DNA of 64,000 nt from Batkoa obscura (Eukaryota > Entomophthoromycota > Entomophthoromycetes > Entomophthorales > Batkoaceae): assembly GCA_030770535.1 (NCBI GenBank), contig JASVEC010000011.1, positions 186,001 to 250,000 on the forward strand, given 5' to 3'. The notes under the pieces were generated by a model, which did no database searches, was not told where the DNA came from, and saw only the letters and a list, made by a program, of their open reading frames with translations. Below are positions 1-10,624 of the stretch, in pieces (positions within the stretch are counted from its first letter, which is position 1; every line of letters begins with the position of its first letter). The translations under genes and the position numbers were made by a program.

Positions 1-291
1 AATTATTATCAAAACTTAAGTTTTTTAAATATTATAGCAACAAAAATAAATATCATACCTTAATAATATAAGCAACCTTCTTGTAAACTGGGTATGTAAA
101 CTAACTAAAGAACAATATAATCATAGTAAAAATTACTAGCTAAACTTAAGCTTTTTGAAGATTATAGTAATAAAAATAAGTATTATAAATTAATATTATA
201 AGCAAGCTTCTTTTAATGGGTATATAAGGCAATTAAAATATATTAAAGATGTTATAAAATTATAGAACAAAACAAATATTTATTTAATACT
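1..291 (+). promoter_or_regulatory. Tandemly duplicated upstream region of the S41 peptidase gene
   Basis: Two imperfect direct copies of about 100 bp lie about 130 bp apart (roughly 11-112 and 141-238). Both contain ACTTAAG followed by a TTATAG...AAAAATAA stretch, then TATAAGCAA, CTTCTT and a TGGGTAT block. Only the proximal copy carries a good TATA-like TATATAAG (about 223-230), some 65 bp before the ATG at 292. The promoter role is inferred from position. Confidence 0.5.
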
Positions 292-2196
292 ATGCAACCT
301 AATTTTCTCTCGTTGATAACTCTATTTGCTACTTTAGTATCTGGTCAAAACAACACCAAAACTACTGATCCCTGTGCAAAGATAGCCAGCAAGTCAGTAA
401 TTAGTTATAAAGATGTACTTGCATGTTATGATAACTTTAAGTTGACTGATAAAGTACGTGATGGTGTTTCAGATACTTTAAAAAAGATCCTTCCTTTCTA
501 TGCTTTTATTGATATTACTAAAAGATCCCCTGATCCAAAAGTACCTAGTTATATTGATATTAAAGCTAAACTGAACAAAGTCTTATCTAAAAAATATGAT
601 ACTGAACGTGATTTCCAAGTTTCTATTGTTAAGTTTTTCAATACTTTAGAAGATGGTCATACTGAATACACTTCCAATTGTTTCTCTAGGTTTGTTTTTA
701 GACAACCATTTCCATTGTATTCTGAAGAAGGCAAGTGGGGAGAAGTCAAAGTAAAGATCCCTCAAGATTTACGATATAATCAACCTCTTCTTGATGCTTG
801 GAAAGCTGCTGGTGTAGATGTATTAAGCTATGCTGGCGCTGAAGTGTTATCGATCGATGGTAAACAACCACTCGAATTTGTTGAAGAGTATGCTAAACAT
901 TATGTTGGTACATCAAGAGATGTTAACTCTCGTATGAATTATGCACTTGCACGTTCCATTCAAAGTAATGGTCAGTGGGGTATTAGTTATGGTAGCTTTG
1001 GTTCTACTACTATTCCACCAGTTAAAGAAACTTTAAGATTTAGAATTCGTGTTGGTAATGGTGAAAAAGAAGTAGTTGTACCTTATATTGCTACTTCAAA
1101 TGTAGAAAGTCCATTTACTGATGCTAAATCTTTTTATGATAACAATTGTGCTGCAGATGATTACGATGCTCTCATAAAAGATATTTTCGGAGGAGGTAAC
1201 GGTAGGCTTCAATTATTAGAAGTGCCCAAAGTCAAAAAAATTCCAATTGAAGCACCACTTGAATCTAAAGACTCTAGATTAATTGATCCTCTTTTAACTG
1301 CTGTTGTTGATGGTACTTATATTAAAACTTACATTTTACCCGATAATGTAGGTGTTGTTCACATTTCTACCTTTTCAACATACGAAAGAGATATATGGTC
1401 AAGAGAACTTTATGATGGTTTTAAAGCACTTCAGGATGAAAAGGTAGAAAAATTGATCTTAGATTTAAGTAATAATGGTGGTGGTTATATCTGTTGGGGT
1501 TATAATGTGTTGGATTATCTCTTCCCAAATGCTGCTACTAAATTTTTTAACACTGATATGCACTATTCTCCTTTACTTGCTAAGCTTACCCAAAATTCAA
1601 CCAATGGTTTCTTTAGTCCAAAATTTTATAATCAGCCTGATGGTAAACCATTCGCTTCACAAAACGCCTTTACTAACATCAAGACCTATAACCGTGGCAA
1701 TAATAGAAACAGTCAATACACCCCACAATTTCAAGAAAAATGTGATACTAATCCATTAAGATCTTTATTAATTAATAATACTCAGCCATTTAAAACTGAA
1801 AATATTGCTTTAATTTCCAACTCCATCTGTTATTCTACTTGCACTTTATTAAGTAACGGTATGCAAGAATTCCATGATGTTAAGAGCTATGCTTTTGGCG
1901 GTCTTAAACATAAAGATGCTACTATTGGTTCCCTTGCTGGCGGTACTGTTTATTCCCTCGATAGCCTTTTAGGTAGCTTAGAATCTTCAGGATTAGATAA
2001 AGATCCGGCTGCTCCACAACCACTCCCAACTAAAGGTGGTGTTCGTTTCACTGTTAGAGAGGCTTATTCTTCTAGATTTAAGGAGCCTCGTCCTTTAGAA
2101 TTCACCTGGAATCCAGCTAAACATCACAGAGCCTATAACGCAGAAACTACTTTTAACCCATACAAGGTTTGGGAACAGGTTGCTAAAGATTTATAA
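292..2196 (+). CDS. Secreted S41-family (C-terminal-processing-like) serine peptidase
   Basis: An intronless 634-residue protein. Residues 1-18 form a hydrophobic signal peptide, so it should act outside the cell. The core S41 strand is DLSNNGGG at residues 391-398. The likely nucleophile is Ser515 in NSICYSTCTLLSNG, a form of the fungal/CPAF-like S41 active-site region. No PDZ domain was recognised, but residues 120-330 could hold a diverged one. The ATG follows a TATA-like box by about 65 bp and no earlier in-frame Met is seen. Two decayed paralogues lie at 55385-57352 (minus) and about 60808-61190 (plus), which supports a lineage-specific family. Substrate unknown; nutrient or host-protein degradation is plausible. 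It converges on the trypsin relic at 2669-3438. Confidence 0.85.
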   Translation: MQPNFLSLITLFATLVSGQNNTKTTDPCAKIASKSVISYKDVLACYDNFKLTDKVRDGVSDTLKKILPFYAFIDITKRSPDPKVPSYIDIKAKLNKVLSKKYDTERDFQVSIVKFFNTLEDGHTEYTSNCFSRFVFRQPFPLYSEEGKWGEVKVKIPQDLRYNQPLLDAWKAAGVDVLSYAGAEVLSIDGKQPLEFVEEYAKHYVGTSRDVNSRMNYALARSIQSNGQWGISYGSFGSTTIPPVKETLRFRIRVGNGEKEVVVPYIATSNVESPFTDAKSFYDNNCAADDYDALIKDIFGGGNGRLQLLEVPKVKKIPIEAPLESKDSRLIDPLLTAVVDGTYIKTYILPDNVGVVHISTFSTYERDIWSRELYDGFKALQDEKVEKLILDLSNNGGGYICWGYNVLDYLFPNAATKFFNTDMHYSPLLAKLTQNSTNGFFSPKFYNQPDGKPFASQNAFTNIKTYNRGNNRNSQYTPQFQEKCDTNPLRSLLINNTQPFKTENIALISNSICYSTCTLLSNGMQEFHDVKSYAFGGLKHKDATIGSLAGGTVYSLDSLLGSLESSGLDKDPAAPQPLPTKGGVRFTVREAYSSRFKEPRPLEFTWNPAKHHRAYNAETTFNPYKVWEQVAKDL

Positions 2197-2668
2197 AAAT
2201 ATATGCATAACACAATCAATAAAAAAAGAACTTTTTTTAATCCGTTATTATTTACAATATTTTTCAAAAATTAATGAGTTAAATTAAACCCAAGGTTTAA
2301 CCTTTTTCCGTTTGTATTTAAAGATGTACTAAATAAACATAAACAGGACGAGAATGATGGCCATGTCTTTTAGGTTTAAAATACTGAGAAGGTACAGTTA
2401 TTACCCAATTGTTTTTTTCTTTAATTTGGAATCGGTCATATTAATCTTCAAATTTAAACTTACCATAAACTAGAGAACTTTATGTGATTTTAACTGAGCA
2501 CTCTAACTTTCACATCAGCAAAAGAGATGTAAACCCCTTGATACTTTATTTTAATTTTACATCTAAAAAATAAAAATCGTTTATTGTGAAAATAATTGTA
2601 TTTTTATAAAAAATTAATTTTTTTTAAAACATGTCATATAAAAGTATATTTAGAATTTGATAATAAAA
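2197..2668. other. Intergenic spacer between convergent genes
   Basis: AT-rich 3' flanks of the S41 peptidase and the trypsin relic. I see no gene, RNA or repeat in it. Confidence 0.6.
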
Positions 2669-3438
2669 TCAACTTGAATTCTCCTTAATAAAGTCAGCAA
2701 TAGCAGAAGCACGAGTATAGACACCCGGAAAACCTTCACGACCACAACCATCACCCCACGAGATAATACCAACTAACACTGCGGTTGAGTCTTCTTCGAT
2801 AAATATTGGACTTCCAGAATCGCCTATACATGCATCTTTACCTCCTTCTGGGTATCCAATACAAAATTGATATTCAACATCTAATTTAGGGTACACTTGC
2901 TTGCATTTGGCAATATTGTATACTGGTACTTCGACTTCATTGAGGACTGATGAGGTCTCATTTGTTTCGGATGTAGTACATTGATCAATGGATTTGAGAA
3001 GAGTATTGCCAGCATTTGAATATTTACCATTATCTAATTTTATACTAGTAGATGGTTCCGATTGTGTATCAAGTTTCCAGATAGCAACATCATAAACATA
3101 AGTTTCTTTTTTATATTCTGGATGAACAATATGCTTTAAAACATTATAAGTCTCTCCTTCTTCAGAAGATTCATCTATCTCTAGATTATGGCGATGCACG
3201 TGAGGAGTCAGCTCTATGCCTTCGCCAAGAAAAAATTAAGCATTTGTAATCACAGTGTTTCCGTTGTATAAAATACCACCTTGAAGATAAAAACCTATAT
3301 CAGTAAGGGATACCATCCATGAATATTTGAATTTAGGTGATAATTCATTACCACCTACAATAGGAATAGTGGGTTTATAAATGGTATGTTACTAGCAAAA
3401 GCAGTACCAAGGAGAGCTGAAATAAGGTTGGATTTCAT
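2669..3438 (-). pseudogene. Broken secreted trypsin-like (S1) serine protease
   Basis: Reading down from the ATG at 3438, the first residues are a signal peptide (MKSNLISALLGTAFAS). After a frame change near 3375-3385 comes the mature start IVGGNELSPKFKYSWMVSL. The block that should read TAAHC (catalytic His) is instead TNA followed by TAA at about 3236-3238. Beyond it the frame is open for some 190 codons with DVAIW (catalytic Asp), ACIGDSGSPIF (catalytic Ser) and GIISWGDGCG...PGVYTR, all standard chymotrypsin-fold features. So the protein has a frameshift plus loss of the catalytic His. The 3' two thirds look well preserved, suggesting recent inactivation. An unusual intron removing the stop cannot be fully excluded, but no GT-AG pair restores AHC. 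Confidence 0.75.
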
Positions 3439-5331
3439 TTCTATATTTCATAAACAATAAAGTTGCGTACATCTTGAGCATTTTGAGCTTGTATTTATAC
3501 TTAATCGTATATTTAGTAAAACAGAATTTTCTAACTATCTTATTACGCCACATAACAAAAATGATATAAGTGGTAAAAGATGATTAAGTATAAAATTTTT
3601 GATGAGCTGTAATAAAATTTTATATTGATTTTGTTAAACGCAGTTACACTAAGTATATTTAGAATTACAATACTTGTTGAACTTTTATGCTTTTACTTTT
3701 ATATTTTTATATTTTTATACAATGCAAATAAAACAAATAAAGATAAAACAACCAAGCAAACCTCTTAATAAAATTTTAGACATTATAAGTTAGCTAAAGT
3801 TTATTATAACATTATTAAATGAGCGCTTTTTAAAGTTATGTGTAATATTGAAACAAATTAACTTTATCAGAATAAATATTATAAAAAGTTTATTGTAAAG
3901 TTGATTTAGTATTTTATAATGGCAAATAAAAGTTAAAATAAAAGTTTATAAATAATTAATAAAATCTATTTGTATTATTAACAGTAAAATCATTGAATAA
4001 ACAATCAATAAAGTAATCAACATTAATAAGTAAAATACAATTTTATTTTCTTCTCCATGATTTGGTGCTAATCTACTTCAATTGCTCTAATGGCGCTTTT
4101 ACTATATCTCCTGCTAGCTATGTGTAGCTTCTGAAAGCTTTTATGTCCTTTGTGCTTTTTACCCAAGCCTTTGTCGTAGCTATAAGGTTTTGAAGGTAGA
4201 ATCCACATATATATAATTCTTGCTCAATTGTTTTATAACCTTCTAAAACTGCAAGTAATGTACTCAAGGGTTGAGCACCTTTATACAAATTGTAATTTTG
4301 AGTAATGAAATTTAGGTTGCTAAAGCCTAGAATCAATACATTTGGAATTCAAACTTCTGCACTAATTTCATAATTTTCAAGTACTATACTATACACTTAC
4401 TTAATATTTACCCACTTTCCATTCAGTTTCTTTTTTATCTTTTCTTTTTTTTTAAAATCCATTCAAGGAACAAAGCTCCTGAATGCTCTATTAGTGGAAG
4501 CAGAAGAAATGAGAATTAAAGTGGTAATTTTAAAAGATAGTAGTGGTAGAGTAGGAATGGTAAACAGCTTCATGGATTGTGAGAATAAGGGAATATTCTA
4601 GCTCGTTTAGATCAGTTTTCAATCTGGGAAAGTTATATTCGATTTAAATTTTCTTATTTCAAATAATAAAGTATATTGATAGCTCACCTGCTTCAAGAAT
4701 ATACAGGGTGGTTATAACAGAAAGTAGCATTTCTAAAGTTTGATAAAAATAACCAAAAAAATTAAGAGAGCAAAGAAAATAATAATAATTTAATATTAGT
4801 ATAAAAACATTACAATTTATTTCAAATTAATATATAGGGGTATAATTTTTATTTACCAATTTTACTAATAATTTTTTCATTCAAATAGCGTTTAAAAACT
4901 GGAAAAAGTGATGAGACCGAAAAAAACACCCTCATTTGGCAAAAATTACAAATCCCCCATCATGAATTCTCCACTTTTCAAATACCAAGACTTCTTCAAG
5001 TCCTGATTCTTCTACACTAGTATGGTACCCATCTTGGCAGAATTATATGTATGATGCCAAAAAATCTTTTCCGTATCATTAAGAAGAAGTTTAATAATAA
5101 GATGAATGAATTTTAAATGACAGATTATTAATTACTAAATTAACATATATATCAAATATTGTGAAAAGCCTCTTCTATTAAACTATTATATTAAAAAAAC
5201 GGCCAATACTTGCTAAAAATTACCAATAATAGTAGTTATACATCCAAGATAGATATAAAAATGAAATATATAAATGAAGTGTATAAATGAAATAAAATTA
5301 ACATATTCAAAAAAAAAATTTGGTTCAAAAT
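3439..5331. other. Intergenic region with one MITE and weak relics
   Basis: About 1.9 kb of AT-rich DNA between the trypsin relic and the lipase. It holds MITE copy A (4835-4935). A roughly 45-codon open stretch on the plus strand (about 4461-4600, with LLNALLVEAEEMRIKVV) and a 72-codon one on the minus strand (4118-4336) may be decayed coding sequence. Neither is recognisable. Confidence 0.4.
4835..4935 (-). mobile_element. MITE copy A (TGGGGATG family)
   Basis: A diverged copy in reverse orientation. It shares the internal block TTTTACTAATAATTTTT...CAAATAGCG...GGAAAAAGTGATGAGACC with the other copies and ends in CACCCTCA. The left end is degraded (ATAGGGGTATAA). Confidence 0.7.
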
Positions 5332-6285
5332 ATGAAACCCATTTCAATAATATTTACTACTCTATTAGCTTCCAACCATATATTAACAGCAAATGTTACC
5401 GAGCAGGATTATTTCACTCGGCTTAAACAAAGCCTTGACATGTTGATCAAAAATATACAACCTCCCAGATGCCAAGGGACGAGAATAAGTGAGAGGTCGT
5501 TAATCCAACCAGGAAACGAAGTTGATGGAAAAATCTATGCCCGATTTGCGGGTGCATCTTATTGCTCTAATAAAAATGTACTAAACTGGAAGTGTACCCA
5601 TTGTATGAAAACCCAAGATTTAATTGAGGGTATTAAAATACTGGAAGATAGGACTACCGAAACTAGAGGATACATCGCAATAAATAATAACCGTAAGGAA
5701 ATTATCATCTCGTTTCGTGGCAATTCTAACTTGCAGAATTGGTTACTAAGTGTTCAAATTGGCAAAGCACTAATGATGTTTGATGGTAAATCTTATAATG
5801 TCCATGCTGGGTTTAAAAAAGCAACAGATGCTTTATTCCCTGTTGTTTCATCTAACCTAAAATTAATGTTGTCTTCTTATCCTCGATATAAAGTAGTTGT
5901 AACTGGACATAGCTTTGGAGCTGCAATTGCTAGTTTGATGGCGTTGAGGCTTAAACATGAATTAAATTTAAATGATAATCAGCTTCGACTGTATACCTAT
6001 GGTGCCCCAAGGATTGGAGATGCTACTTTTGCAAGGTTTGTCAACCAAAATGGTTTTACTGTTGGAAGATTTGTTAATGCAAACGATGTAGTACCTCACC
6101 TCACAGCTGAAATAATTAACTTTACCCATCATCAGCAAGAACTCTGGGTAAATGGTATGAGTACTAAACTATGCAGCACTTCTTTTTTAGAGGACCCTGA
6201 GTGCTCTTATAAAGAGTGGTATCGCCCTAGCCCAGGCGCGCACCTTGAAATTTGGGGCATCCCGTTAGGTAATGCCAGTTGTTAA
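5332..6285 (+). CDS. Secreted class-3 (fungal) lipase
   Basis: A 317-residue protein, intronless. The start is the ATG at 5332; the frame is open slightly further up but with no ATG. Residues 1-20 form a signal peptide. The alpha/beta-hydrolase signature GHSFG places the nucleophile at Ser194. Asp252 in NANDVVPHL and His304 in GAHLEIW complete the Ser-Asp-His triad of Rhizomucor-type lipases (Lipase_3). IISFRGNSNLQNW supplies the oxyanion-hole strand, and several Cys residues suggest disulfides, as expected for an exported enzyme. The family hydrolyses triacylglycerols or related esters; feruloyl-esterase activity in the same fold is the main alternative. Confidence 0.9.
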   Translation: MKPISIIFTTLLASNHILTANVTEQDYFTRLKQSLDMLIKNIQPPRCQGTRISERSLIQPGNEVDGKIYARFAGASYCSNKNVLNWKCTHCMKTQDLIEGIKILEDRTTETRGYIAINNNRKEIIISFRGNSNLQNWLLSVQIGKALMMFDGKSYNVHAGFKKATDALFPVVSSNLKLMLSSYPRYKVVVTGHSFGAAIASLMALRLKHELNLNDNQLRLYTYGAPRIGDATFARFVNQNGFTVGRFVNANDVVPHLTAEIINFTHHQQELWVNGMSTKLCSTSFLEDPECSYKEWYRPSPGAHLEIWGIPLGNASC

Positions 6286-7568
6286 TTTACATAGATCTGG
6301 GATTTATTTTAATTCTATTAAGGAAATTATAATTTTTTAAAAAATAAAATGGGTACATAAATTTAGCATAATATTTTTTTCTATGTAAATTCAAGACGAA
6401 TCTATGCTGATTTTATTTCCAAAAGAATTCTAAAGGCGTTATGGTAGTGTGTAAGGGAAAAATCCAAAGTCCTTAATAATATATAAAGCGGAAAAAGAGA
6501 TAGAGGAAGGTAAGAATGGTTTCAATAAACCTATAAATTTGGTAGGAAACTTTTTGGCTCTGGAAATTTTTCAGTGGATTGGGAAAGAGAGCTCCTTAAT
6601 TGCTAAAGATTCAAAACCTGGTACAAGTGATAATGAGACAGGGGAAGAAAAATCAAAAATTTTATTAGTATAACAAACCGTTATTGAGAGAAAGATTGAT
6701 CCAACAGCCGTGTGGAACATGGGAGGGGGAATTGAGAGTGTAGTGGGGTCGAAATCGGATGGATCATTCATGTCATGAATAATGGGAAGAGGAATATCGG
6801 GAGGAAACAGTCCTGGGATTTGATCCAAGGATCTTTATAGAGGTGACAATTATAAAAACAATGAAGGTGACCTTTATAAACAAATCTCAAATAAGGCAGT
6901 TAAAGGGTGAATTCCGGGAACGTTTTTGCAGTTGCCAGTTTTATAGACCCCATCAACAACTGATTATGTAAAATATATAAGTTTGTGTGTAGTATATAGG
7001 CAGCTACCTAATGATCTAGGCGTGATTTAGTGATTGAAACTAGGGAGAAAGGGTAGGTTAAGAGATTTTTTATGATTAGGAAACGACAGTTGAAAAGAGT
7101 TTTAGAATTTGGTGTAATATTTAATATATTGGCTTTATTTATCATACGCTCGATACTAAAGTAAATTTTTCTAAGATTCAAAAGAAATCAGTTCTATTTG
7201 CAGATCTATTTTAAGTCTAACACTTCATTTATTTTCTTTGACCATAAACGTTGATTTCAAATAAAATGTTTAACTATAAAAAAATACAATTGTTCTATAC
7301 AATATTACTATTTGTAGTCTTTACTGTTTATTACATAATGAAGTAAGATTATCAAATTTTAAATTTAAAAAAATATTTTTACATCTTTTTTGAGCTATTT
7401 TCTCTTTTTCTATTCATTGATAAACCATTTGGATGCTTGTCTGCTTTAAGATTTTGATTTTTGAAAATAATTGCCAACAATTAAGCTTGAATTTTATTGG
7501 CTATTTTTCATTTCGAAAAAATAACCAAAAATTTAAAAAATAGCAAACTTTTTATTTTTCAAATTCAA
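6286..7568. other. Intergenic region, lipase to ATP11
   Basis: About 1.3 kb. An 85-codon open frame on the minus strand (6571-6828, proline-rich near its start) has no recognisable domain and is left uncalled. The rest is AT-rich with nothing supported; the end is the ATP11 promoter. Confidence 0.4.
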
Positions 7569-8724
7569 ATGTTTTTTCAACGCTTAGCAACTCGGTTAGC
7601 TAGATTAGAATCCAGTTTGATATCCTTAAATAGGATTCGTCGATATGCTACAGTACTGAATGAAACTTCAAATTTAAGCAAACCAAATAGTAAGTGCATT
7701 TTCTATAATTAAATGGACTTTTGATTAATTTTGAATTCTGTAGAGATCAATGATGGAACTAAACAATTGTTTTCAACCAGTCAAACAAATAGATTAGATG
7801 AGGATGTATTAAAAAGATACCAAGATAAATTACAACAAAAAGCTAAAAGGTACTATATTAAGTTTTATGCTTTGTTTTTTTTTATTAATAAAATGGTTAG
7901 TAAAGGAGTATCTACCGTCGATGATTTATTAAATGAGCATTTCGAAGCTGAGAAAAAGAGAGAAAGTATAATTAAAGAAAGTCAAGTAAAAGAAGTCAAT
8001 AGTACAGAGAGCGAAAAAAAGATTGAAAGAGAAAAAAAGACTACAAACGATGCTGCTCAAGTAAAGAATAACTAACTATATTTTTACTTTAAAACTAATT
8101 GATGATTAAATTTAGGCTTCATTAGATAAAATCATGAATTTAGAAAAATTGAAAGATTTAGATGCAGAATCTATTTCAAAGGTGTGGAATGCTTATCATT
8201 TAAAAAAAGAATGTATATCAGCAGTAATGCCAATTAATACTTATAATAAATTTTTAAATTTATTTAAAGAATATCCATGTGTAAGTTAGAAAATATCAGC
8301 AACAATTAAAAACGAATTCAACTAATAATATATATTTTTATATTTAATATAGTTCTTATTACCATTGCCCCGTGAATCTGGAGGTCATGAATTCTATTTT
8401 ATGCAAACCCATTATCATCAAATTTATTTCACTTCTTTAATTGAATACAAAACTCATGGTTCACAAGCAAGACCACATCTTATCATCACCCATTACCCCG
8501 AGTTAAGTAAAGAGAAGGAAATTGTATTAATGAAAGGCGAATTAGGTAATAATGATAATGAAAAAGTTCCTTTAAGTTTAGAAGATAGTAAATTACTCAT
8601 ATTATTAGTACAACAATTTTATTTAATTGGGGATGAAAAGAAGTTTGAGTTAGTTAAAAAATTTAATAAACAACCAGAAGAGTTCGATCATAATCAATTA
8701 GTGTTAGAAGCTGGGAAGTTATAA
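7569..8724 (+). CDS. ATP11: Mitochondrial F1-ATPase assembly chaperone (ATP11 / ATPAF1)
   Basis: Five exons: 7569-7689, 7744-7849, 7901-8060, 8116-8280, 8353-8724; all introns are 51-72 nt GT-AG and the spliced frame gives 307 residues. The N-terminus is rich in Arg, Leu and Ser with RIRRYA, a typical matrix-targeting presequence. A charged coiled segment (LNEHFEAEKKRES) precedes the conserved ATP11 core: SLDKIMNLEKLKDLD, ISKVWNAYH, CISAVMPINTYN, FLLPLPRESGGHEFYF and LIEYKTHGSQARPHLIITHY, then IVLMKGEL. In the family this protein binds free F1 beta subunits in the matrix before alpha3beta3 assembly. The second intron has a length divisible by three, so it does not break the frame, but removing it restores the KAKSKGVSTVDDLL match to the family. 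Confidence 0.93.
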
Positions 8725-9133
8725 AATTAAATAAAAATTAAAAGTAGAATTGAATTGAATTTATTATTTAATTTGGTTATGAGTTATATTATATTATATT
8801 ATTAGGGAAATTAATTGTTTATTAAAAGTTCATTTGTTTAACATTAATAGTTTTAATAATAATAATTAAAGTACAATTGAGGATGTATTTTTTTGTTTAA
8901 GAATTTTACTAACAATCTTTCCACTTAAATAATGCTTAAAAAAATACATCCTAAATATAAATCTGATTTAGTATAATGAAATTTTTAACGTCACAAATAA
9001 TTTTAAATCTTTAACTCAACTCCTATTTATATAAATTATAAAGGAATGATAAAAAAAATAATCAAATTAATAAATTCATTAAAAATATTTATCTTATTTT
9101 ATTTTGTTTTATTTTAAATATAAATCTAATAAT
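8725..9133. other. Intergenic spacer with MITE copy B
   Basis: AT-rich 3' flanks of convergent ATP11 and the P450, containing the short MITE at 8878-8953. Nothing else is seen. Confidence 0.6.
8878..8953 (-). mobile_element. MITE copy B, internally deleted
   Basis: A 76-bp reverse-orientation copy. Its ends form a near-perfect inverted repeat (GGATGTATTTTTTT and its complement). The stretch equivalent to GGAAAAA-TGATGAAACC is missing, so it is shorter than the usual 99-105 bp. Confidence 0.75.
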
Positions 9134-10624
9134 TTATTCCCTTAATTCAAAATCCAAATATAATTCTTTGGGATATAAGATAGGATGAGGAGTCAACTTA
9201 ATTCTATCTCTATTACAATTCTTTTCAGAAAACTTGATTTTAAACTTATTAACCAGCATAGACAATACAACCTTTTGTTCTAATCTTGAAAAATTAAGTC
9301 CTAAACAAATTCTTGAACCTCCACCAAATCCATTAGTAATAAATTTAGTTTTCAATTCCTTTTCATTCATATTTTCATCTAAAAATCTTTCTGGTTTAAA
9401 TTCATTACTATCTTCCCCCCAAATTTCTGGATCTCGATGTAAAGAATAAATACTTAAGGCTAATCTAGTACCTTTCGGTATAATATAATTATCAAAATGT
9501 AATTCTTCTTTACAAACTCTATCTGGTAACCTAGATACTGGTGGATATAATCTTAAACTTTCTTCCATAATAGCAAATAAATAACTCATTTGTTTTGTTT
9601 GTTCAATAGTAGGAATAGTATCTGGTTGTTTTAATAAAAATCGAACTTCTTCATATAATTTCTCTTGAATTTCAGGATATTTAGCTAAAAAAAATAATGC
9701 TACTCCTAACACACATGCCGTTGTTTCATGACCTGCTAAAAAAAATCCTAATATATTATCCATTAATTCTTTATTATTTAACCCATCTTTTTCTTGAGAT
9801 TGTATCATTAATGTTAATAAATCATCATGAGCATTATGTACATCATCTGAATTTTTCTTTTGTTTAATTTCTTCTCTTCTTTCATCTAATATTTGATCAA
9901 AATAAGATTGAAGCCATTTAAGGTCATCGAACACTTTAGCTCTAAAAGGGTTCCATGGTTTATCTAAGAAAGGGAAAAACAAATAAATGGGAACAAAAGA
10001 ATTGGACAGAATATTATTATAGGCATTTAAAAAGGGAGCATTTGGATCATGAATTGCATCAAATTCCACATCTAAAACAGCTTTACCTAAGGCATCAATT
10101 GTAATGGATTGCATATAAGAAAATACATCAATATCTTTTCCTTTCTTATCTAGTAATATTTTTGAAAATTGATTAGTAATTTGACCAAAAATCTTTGGCT
10201 CAAATTGTTTATGAAAGGGCGGATTGACCACAGAACGATGCCTTTTCCAAGTCATATAATTGGAAAAGATGACATTTACCCCCATAAATTTGGAAAATAA
10301 AGCTTCTGGGAAGATATCTTGAGGTATATTTTTGGGATATTTATTGGGATACATGAATATTTCTTTTGCTATTTTAGGACTAGATGCTATTACGGCCCAT
10401 TCTCCTTGCATCCAGGTACGTACAATTTTTTTCTCTTTTAGCACAGGATCATAGTATTCTTCAATCGTGATATCATACGGTTTTCCAATAAAAAAAGCTT
10501 CTAAACTTTGATATAAACTTATACCTGGTAATGGGAGTAATTCTTTTCGACAATGAAAAATTCGGTAAGCTAGATAAACAATGGGGGCTAATATACTTAA
10601 TGTTAAGAGTAAACTTTGGATCAT
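9134..10624 (-). CDS. Cytochrome P450 monooxygenase, microsomal type
   Basis: An intronless 496-residue protein. Residues 3-24 are a membrane anchor followed by a Pro/Gly hinge (LLPLPG), as in ER-bound P450s. The I-helix motif AGHETT is at residues 297-302, the K-helix ExxR at Glu355-Arg358 (ESLR), then RLPDR and PERF. The heme loop FGGGSRICLG has its thiolate ligand at Cys440. All hallmark residues are present, so the enzyme should be active with an NADPH-P450 reductase. The order of motifs resembles CYP4/CYP52-like fatty-acid or xenobiotic hydroxylases, but the CYP family and substrate cannot be assigned by eye. It is divergent from the MED25-like gene across 1.6 kb. Confidence 0.93.
   Translation of the reverse strand: MIQSLLLTLSILAPIVYLAYRIFHCRKELLPLPGISLYQSLEAFFIGKPYDITIEEYYDPVLKEKKIVRTWMQGEWAVIASSPKIAKEIFMYPNKYPKNIPQDIFPEALFSKFMGVNVIFSNYMTWKRHRSVVNPPFHKQFEPKIFGQITNQFSKILLDKKGKDIDVFSYMQSITIDALGKAVLDVEFDAIHDPNAPFLNAYNNILSNSFVPIYLFFPFLDKPWNPFRAKVFDDLKWLQSYFDQILDERREEIKQKKNSDDVHNAHDDLLTLMIQSQEKDGLNNKELMDNILGFFLAGHETTACVLGVALFFLAKYPEIQEKLYEEVRFLLKQPDTIPTIEQTKQMSYLFAIMEESLRLYPPVSRLPDRVCKEELHFDNYIIPKGTRLALSIYSLHRDPEIWGEDSNEFKPERFLDENMNEKELKTKFITNGFGGGSRICLGLNFSRLEQKVVLSMLVNKFKIKFSEKNCNRDRIKLTPHPILYPKELYLDFELRE

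Noticed and set aside
6571-6828. An 85-codon open frame on the minus strand
   Set aside because: No start context, domain or homologous look; AT-rich DNA yields open frames of this length by chance.
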